64,000 nucleotides of DNA from Cervus elaphus. Taxonomy: Eukaryota > Chordata > Mammalia > Artiodactyla > Cervidae. Shown in pieces: positions 58,621 to 64,000 of this stretch. The stretch spans positions 30,973,001 to 31,037,000 of the forward strand of contig NC_057843.1 in assembly GCF_910594005.1 (NCBI RefSeq), in the 5' to 3' direction. A program made the position numbers and the translations under genes. How positions within the stretch are numbered: position 1 is the first letter of the stretch; every line of letters begins with the position of its first letter. Below the pieces are notes generated by a model. The model did not search any database, was not told where the DNA came from, and was given only the letters and a program-made list of their open reading frames with translations.

Positions 58621-61298
58621 AATGATTTTATCTGCAGGAATCCCTTAAAGAAATGGAGTAGCCATCATAGTCAACAAAAGAGTCCAAAATGCAGTACTTG
58701 GGTGCAGTCTCAAAAAGGACAGAATGATCTCTGTTTCCAAGGCAAACCATTCAATATCATGGTAATCCAAGTCTATGATCCGAACAGTAATACTGAAGAA
58801 GCTGAAGTTTAATGGTTCTATGAAGACCTATAAGACCTTCTAGAACTAACACCAAAAAAAGGATGTCCTTTTCATTATAGGGGACTAGAATGCAAAAGTA
58901 GGAAGTCAAGAAACACTTGGAGTAACAGGCAAATTTGGCCTTGGAGTACAGAATGAAGCAGGGCAGAGGCTAATAGAGTTCTGCCAAGAGAGCGCGCTGG
59001 TCATAGCAAATACCCTCTTCCAACAACACAAGAGAAAACTCTACACATGGACATCACCAGATGGTCAACACTGAAATCAGATTGATTATATTCTTTGCAG
59101 CCAAAGATGGAGAAGCTCTATGCAGTCATCAAAAAACAAGACCGGGAGCTGACTGTGGCTCAGATCATGAACTCCTTATTGCCAAATTCAGACTTAAAAT
59201 TAAGAAAGTGGGGAAAACCCCTAGACCATTCAGGTATGACCTAAATCAAATCTGTTATGACTATACAGTGGAAGTGAGAAATAGATTTAAGGGACTAGAT
59301 CTGATACACAGAGTGCCTGATGAACTATGGACAGAGGTTCATGACATTGCACAGGAGACAGGAATCAAGACCATCCCCAAGAAAAAGAAATGCAAAAAAG
59401 CAAAATGGCTGTCTGAGGAGCCTTACAGATAGCTGTGAAAAGAAGAGAAGGAAAAAGCAAAGGGGAAAAGGAAAGATATACCCATTTGAATGTAGAGTTC
59501 CAAAGAATAGCAAGGAGAGACAAGAAAGCCTTCCTCAGTAATCAATGTAAAGAAATAGAGGAAAACAATAGAATAGGAAAGACTAGAGATCTCTTCAAGA
59601 AAATTAGAGATACCAAGGGAATATTTCATGCAAAGGTGGGCTCAATAAAGGACCAGAAATGGTATGGACCTAACAGAAGCAGAAGATATTAAGAAGAGGT
59701 GACAAGAATACACAGAAGAATTGTACAGAAAACATCGCCACGACCCAGATAATCATGATGGTATGATCTCTCACACTCACCTAGAGCCAGACATCCTGGA
59801 ATGTGAAGTCAGGTGAGCCTTAGGAAGCATCACTATGAACAAAGCTAGTGGAGGTAATGGAATTCCAGTTGAGCTATTTCAAATCCTAGAAGATGATGCT
59901 GTGAAAGTGCTGCTCTCAATATGTCAGCAAATTTTGAAAACTCAGCAGTGGCCACAGGACTGGAAAAGGTCAGTTTTCATTCCAATCCCAAAGAAAGGCA
60001 ATGCCAAAGAATGTTCAAACTACTGCACAATTGCACTCATCTCACACTCTAGTAAAGTAATGCTCAAAATTCTCCAAGCCAGGCTTCAGCAATACATGAA
60101 CTGTGAACTTCCAGATGTTCAAGCTGGTTTTACAAAAGGCAGAGGAACCAGAGATCAAGTTGCCAACATCTGCTGGATCATTGAAAAAGCAAGAGAGTTC
60201 CAGAAAAACATATATGTCTGCTTTATTGGCTGCCAAAGCCTTTGACTATGTGGATTACAATAAACTGTGCAAAATTCTGAAGGAGATGGGAATATCAGAC
60301 CACCTGACCTGCCCTTTGAGAAACCTGTATGCAGGTCAGGAAGCAACAGTTAGAACTGGACATGGAACAACAGACTGGTTCCAAATAGGAAAAGGAGTAC
60401 ATCAAGGCTATATATTATCACTCTGCTTATTTAACTAATATGCAGAGTACATCATGAGAAATGCTGGACTGGTGAAAGCACAAGTTGGAATCAAGATTGC
60501 TGGGATAAATATCAATAACATCAGATATGCAGATGACACCACCCTTATGGCAGAAGTGGAGAAGGACTAAAGAGTCTTGATGAGAAGTGAAAGAGGAGAA
60601 TGAAAAAATTGGCTTAAAGCTCAACATTCAGAAAACTAAGATCATGGCATCTGGTCCCATCACCTCATGGCAAATAGATGGGGAAACAGTGGAAAGAGTG
60701 GCTGACTTTATTTTTTGGGGCTCCAAAATCACTGCAGATGGTGACTGCAGCCATGAAATTAAAAGACGCTTACTCCTTGGAAGGAAAGTTATGACCAACC
60801 TAGACAGCATATTAAAAAGCAGAGATATTACTTTGTCAACAAAGGTCCATCTAGTCAAGGCTATAGTTTTTCCAGTAGTCATGTATAGATGTGAGGGTTG
60901 GACTATAAAGAAAGCTGAGTGCCAAAGAGCTGAAGCTTTTCAACTGTGGTGTTGGAGAAGACTCTTTAGAGTCCATTGGACTGCAAGGAGGTCCAACCAG
61001 TCCATCCTAAAGGAGATCAGTCCTGGGTGTTCATTGGAAGGACTGATGTTGAAGCTGAAACTCCAATTCTTTGGCCACCCAATGTGAAGAGCTGACTCAT
61101 TTGAGAAGACCCTGATGCTGGGAAAGGTTGAGGGCAAGAGGAGAAGGGGACGACAGAGGATGAGATGGTTGGATGGCATCACCGATTCAATGGACATGAG
61201 TTTTAGTAATCTCCGGGAGTTACACAGGGAGGCCTGGTGTGCTGCGGTTCATGGGTTTGCAAAGAGTCGGACTTGACTGAGCGACTGAACTGAACTGA
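58621..61298 (+). mobile_element. BovB (RTE-clade) LINE, 2.7 kb, 5'-truncated
   Basis: A sense copy starting in the endonuclease domain (TCTGCAGGAATCCCTTAAAG) and running to the BovB 3' end and its CTGAACTGAACTGA tail at 61298. The 5' leader and first part of the ORF are missing. Order and spacing match the BovB consensus as I know it, with only small indels. No clear target-site duplication was found, as is common for BovB. Confidence 0.95.
58640..61087 (+). pseudogene. BovB endonuclease-reverse transcriptase ORF remnant
   Basis: Endonuclease part: phrases like VYDPNSNTEEAEV (stop at 58810), IIGD followed by a stop where the family has Trp-Asn, and the catalytic-type SDH in CGSDHELL near 59160. 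RT part: NKASGGNGIPVELFQ in 59835-60245, IPIPKKGNAKECSNYCTIA, a frameshift near 60230, then KAFDYVDYNKL and GVHQGYILS. The catalytic YADD is intact at 60526-60537. The C-terminal part (60587-61087, 166 codons, DFIFWGSKITADGDC) ends at a TGA at 61085 where relatives have CGA. Several stops and shifts make it inactive. Confidence 0.93.
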
Positions 61299-62160
61299 TC
61301 TTTATTTTCTCCACGTTTATAAGTCAGGTGGCTGGTTGTGGTATGCTTTTCATGGTATATCTGCTTAGCTTCTCAAACTAAACTATGTCTTTGCTTTTCA
61401 CACTTGCATTTATTTTAATGTTTGTTTTTATTAAAGCTGTCTGGTGTTAACTTTGTTGATAAGAATTTATATGCTTTTTGAGAATTAATGTAGATGATCA
61501 CATCCATTGTATCCTATTTTACAAGCGGCCGTGGCTTATCCTTAGTGACTTTATGGATACAAAACTTGCCTCAGAAGAGATTGCTTGGGAATTCATCTAT
61601 ATTCCTGTCTGTCTCTTTCTCACCTCAAGGAATAAAATATTTAGATAGCTTACCAAATTACATACTGATTTAAGTCACAAGACCTTGATCTATTTTTACT
61701 TGCAGATATCTGTATTTCCAGAGGTGCCATTTTGCTTCCTAAAATCTTGTTCTCCTGATTAAATCCATCATACCCCCTACTCCTTATCTTTCAATTCCCT
61801 AATTATTACAATTCTGAGAAAATATGATTTGCCAGACTAGTATAAAGATGTGCTTTTGTGTTTCAGCATATCCTTATAAGATATCTTTTTGTCTATTTAA
61901 CTGTCATTTTCTATTTTAGATCCTTAGTAAGTCAAATGCATTAACAATTAATCCAGGTTGGTTAGCTTTCACTGTAAATACATGACTATTGAATTCTCTG
62001 TATCTTCAGAATCAACTGGCCTCTAGGGATACATGAAACCTGAAAAACAATATGATATTCACTGTCTATAACCTTTCTGCTTCACTTACTCTCTTTGTAT
62101 GGGGGAAAGGAATGAAGAGAACTTTTAGAGGAAGAATAAGATTTCTCTGTCTGTTCAGCA
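61299..62160. other. No recognised gene or repeat
   Basis: AT-rich; nothing recognised. Confidence 0.4.
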
Positions 62161-62462
62161 CTTGATGCATTTCCTCATAAAATTCTCGTAATGATCCTAA
62201 AAACATCTATCACTATCTCCACTGTCTAGATGAGTTAGTTAAAATTTGTGTTGTGCTAAGTTGCTTCAGTTGTGACCAACTTTGTGCGACCCTATGGACT
62301 ACAGCCCACCAGGCTCCTCTGTCCAGGCAAGAAGACTGGAGTGGATTGCCATGCCCTCCTTCAAGGGAAGTTAGTTAAAATTTGGAGAAGTTAAATATCA
62401 GGCTCCAGATCTTATAGCTGATAAGACACCATCAGGATTTAAGTCTAGGTCTCCTGACTCCA
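62161..62462 (-). mobile_element. MIR SINE relic split by a younger SINE
   Basis: Left half: TTTCCTCATAAAATTCTCGT and CACTATCTCCACTGTCTAGA. Right half, after the insertion: GGAGAAGTTAAATATCAGGC and TTTAAGTCTAGGTCTCCTGA. Together they give the antisense MIR order. Confidence 0.75.
62249..62368 (-). mobile_element. Bov-A SINE monomer with 16-bp perfect TSD, inside MIR
   Basis: Antisense Bov-A: GTTGCTTCAGTTGTGACCAA, GGACTACAGCCCACCAGGCT, GAAGACTGGAGTGGATTGCC. AGTTAGTTAAAATTTG is repeated exactly at 62233-62248 and 62369-62384. Confidence 0.96.
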
Positions 62463-63665
62463 TAGTCTTCACCTTCTCACTAATCAGATTTCTTTCATAA
62501 TTTTGCATTCTAGGTCACCTTGTATTTTCATTATTTATATGTATATTATTTCTCCTTTTTAGATCAATGATTCTCAAAGCATGACTCCTAGAGTATCAGC
62601 ATCAAATTCACCCAGGCTGTGAGTTTGAGTACTGATTTTTGGTCTTAGAGCCATCGAATTGTAAAATCTTAGCAGAGGACAGAATCTGTCTTACTAATAT
62701 GAGTCCCAAATAAATCTAATGTACAGTATAATTTAAAACCACCCTTCTAAGAGCCATGTTTGATATATCTATTCATTTTCTACATTTCCCAGGTTAGTGT
62801 CAGATAGTTGGTACTCAGTAAGTAAATTTCATATCAGATTCTGAACATATTTTAGAATCCTTGAGTAAGAAGTTTAATTTTCTTTTATATTAAATCAATC
62901 AAGTAATTGTCCATGACATTAGCTACCAGAACTCTCCTATAATTCCTTTAATTACTGTAGCCTTTTGGGTTCTAGAAGGCAATGTAGAGAACATAGAAGA
63001 CTAGATTATAGAATTTTCCGAAAGCATATGGACCAATTAATACCATTTGATGTAAAAAAAACAGCAATGTGAATATCTCAAGTCTAGTTTAATGAATAGC
63101 TTTATAAAGAATTATATGTTTGGTAGGCCCTATTGATAGTGTCCACCTTTCTGTTATTTTCTTTGTCACCTTTCTCTTCACCATAAAAAAAAAACAAAAA
63201 CATTAACCCCATGAGATATTGTTAAGGGATATGGGAATAGATAGGATTTTATTAGGAAAAATAGGAGGTAAAAGTCTAAAAATGTTTTAGAAGCTTAAAA
63301 AAGCTTTGAATACAAACATGTTTCTGTTCAGGAATCTTTTCTTGATATCTTTGAAGCTTCAGAATTTTTTAAATGACCAGTGGACACTGAAAACGCTCCA
63401 CTAGTTTTTAGGCTTTCTGTATGTCATGACACCATGGGACTCATTTGGATTTCACTCCATATATTGAATTAATTGATTCAGTAAGTGTAAAATTACATAT
63501 CAGCTTTGGAAAAGTTAAACTGAAAAGTACTCTGTGATTTATGAAAATGCTCATTTTTGAAAAACTATTTGGTCTAATGGGTGAGGTCCATGGTGTCTCC
63601 ACCAAGAGATCAAAGATGTCTTAAGATGAGCCTATTGTAGTCTCTTATAGATTCTTCTAATCCTT
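62463..63665. other. Mostly unassigned; MER5A-like piece
   Basis: At about 62566-62630 the order TCAATGATTCTCAAAGCATG, AGTATCAGCATCAAATTCAC matches one end of a MER5A-type hAT element. The remainder is unassigned and AT-rich. Confidence 0.5.
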
Positions 63666-63785
63666 TTTTTTTTTGGCCATGCTGCATGACATATGAGGTA
63701 TTAGTCCCTCCACCAGGTATCAGACTCCTGCCCCTGCAGTGGAAACATGGAGTCTTAACCAGAGGACCACCAGGGAAGTCCCTTG
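63666..63785 (-). mobile_element. CHR-type SINE (Cetruminantia) with TSD
   Basis: A T-run is followed by TTGGCCATGCTGCATGACAT, CCCCTGCAGTGGAAACATGG and AGTCTTAACCAGAGGACCAC, the antisense form of the CHR SINE found in ruminants, hippos and whales. ATTCTTCTAATCCTT (63651-63665) and ACTCTTCCAATTCTT (63786-63800) look like target-site copies, 12 of 15 identical. Confidence 0.9.
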
Positions 63786-64000
63786 ACTCTTCCAATTCTT
63801 ATGCAGAGGACCAATAAGCTCTTCCAAATCCAGATGATCATGCATTCCATATTAAGGCCCTCTCTAATCCATGTGTCCATAGATGCAGTTATTTTCTGTC
63901 ATTCACAGAACAGAATAATGGAATCAGTTATTTTTCTAACATATTCCTTTGCTATTATGTTTGGTTCATAAGAGAGTAGTATTAGAATATAGGGAAAAAT
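63786..64000. other. No recognised gene or repeat
   Basis: Unassigned DNA up to the window end. Confidence 0.4.

Overview
The window is non-coding, repeat-rich, AT-rich mammalian DNA from a pecoran ruminant (cattle, sheep, goat, deer or a relative). The call rests on lineage-specific repeats: Bov-tA and Bov-A2 SINEs, many BovB (RTE-clade) LINE copies, a long ruminant-type L1, and one CHR-type SINE shared by ruminants and whales. I cannot name the species. I found no convincing exon of a host protein-coding gene and no rRNA, tRNA gene, CRISPR array or operon-like layout. All recognisable protein similarity belongs to retrotransposons, and all of it is broken by stops and frameshifts. Family names come from recognising sequence by eye, without database searches, so element edges are usually good to about 10-20 bases.

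Layout. 1-7918: a nearly full-length sense-strand L1, cut by the window start, with a long T-rich 5' UTR built of ~500-bp tandem units, decayed ORF1 and ORF2, a G-rich 3' UTR and a poly-A tail. 7.9-26 kb: anonymous DNA sprinkled with Bov SINEs, short BovB pieces, MIR, L2 and MER5A-like relics. 26.2-29.6 kb: an old antisense L1 broken by two younger ruminant SINE insertions. 29.6-42 kb: mostly old relics (L2, MIR, LTR-like segments), a (GT)21 microsatellite and long repeat-poor stretches. 42.7-49.4 kb: two antisense BovB insertions whose 5' parts are inverted, as expected of twin priming. 50-54 kb: a cluster of tRNA-derived SINEs, a MER20 copy and a BovB 3' fragment. 54-58.6 kb: repeat-poor. 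58.6-61.3 kb: a 2.7-kb sense BovB carrying most of its endonuclease/RT reading frame. 61.3-64 kb: a SINE nested in a MIR, a MER5A-like piece and a CHR SINE.

How the parts work together: there is no gene network here. The interactions are those of retrotransposition. Bov-tA and Bov-A SINEs share their 3' region with BovB, whose enzyme is thought to mobilise them, and young SINEs sit inside old L1 and MIR copies with target-site duplications still visible. I saw no new biological system. The most informative observations are the two twin-primed BovB copies (one carries a 69-bp duplicated arm that acts as an internal clock), the tandem units in the L1 5' UTR, and a composite SINE that seems to have inserted as one unit.
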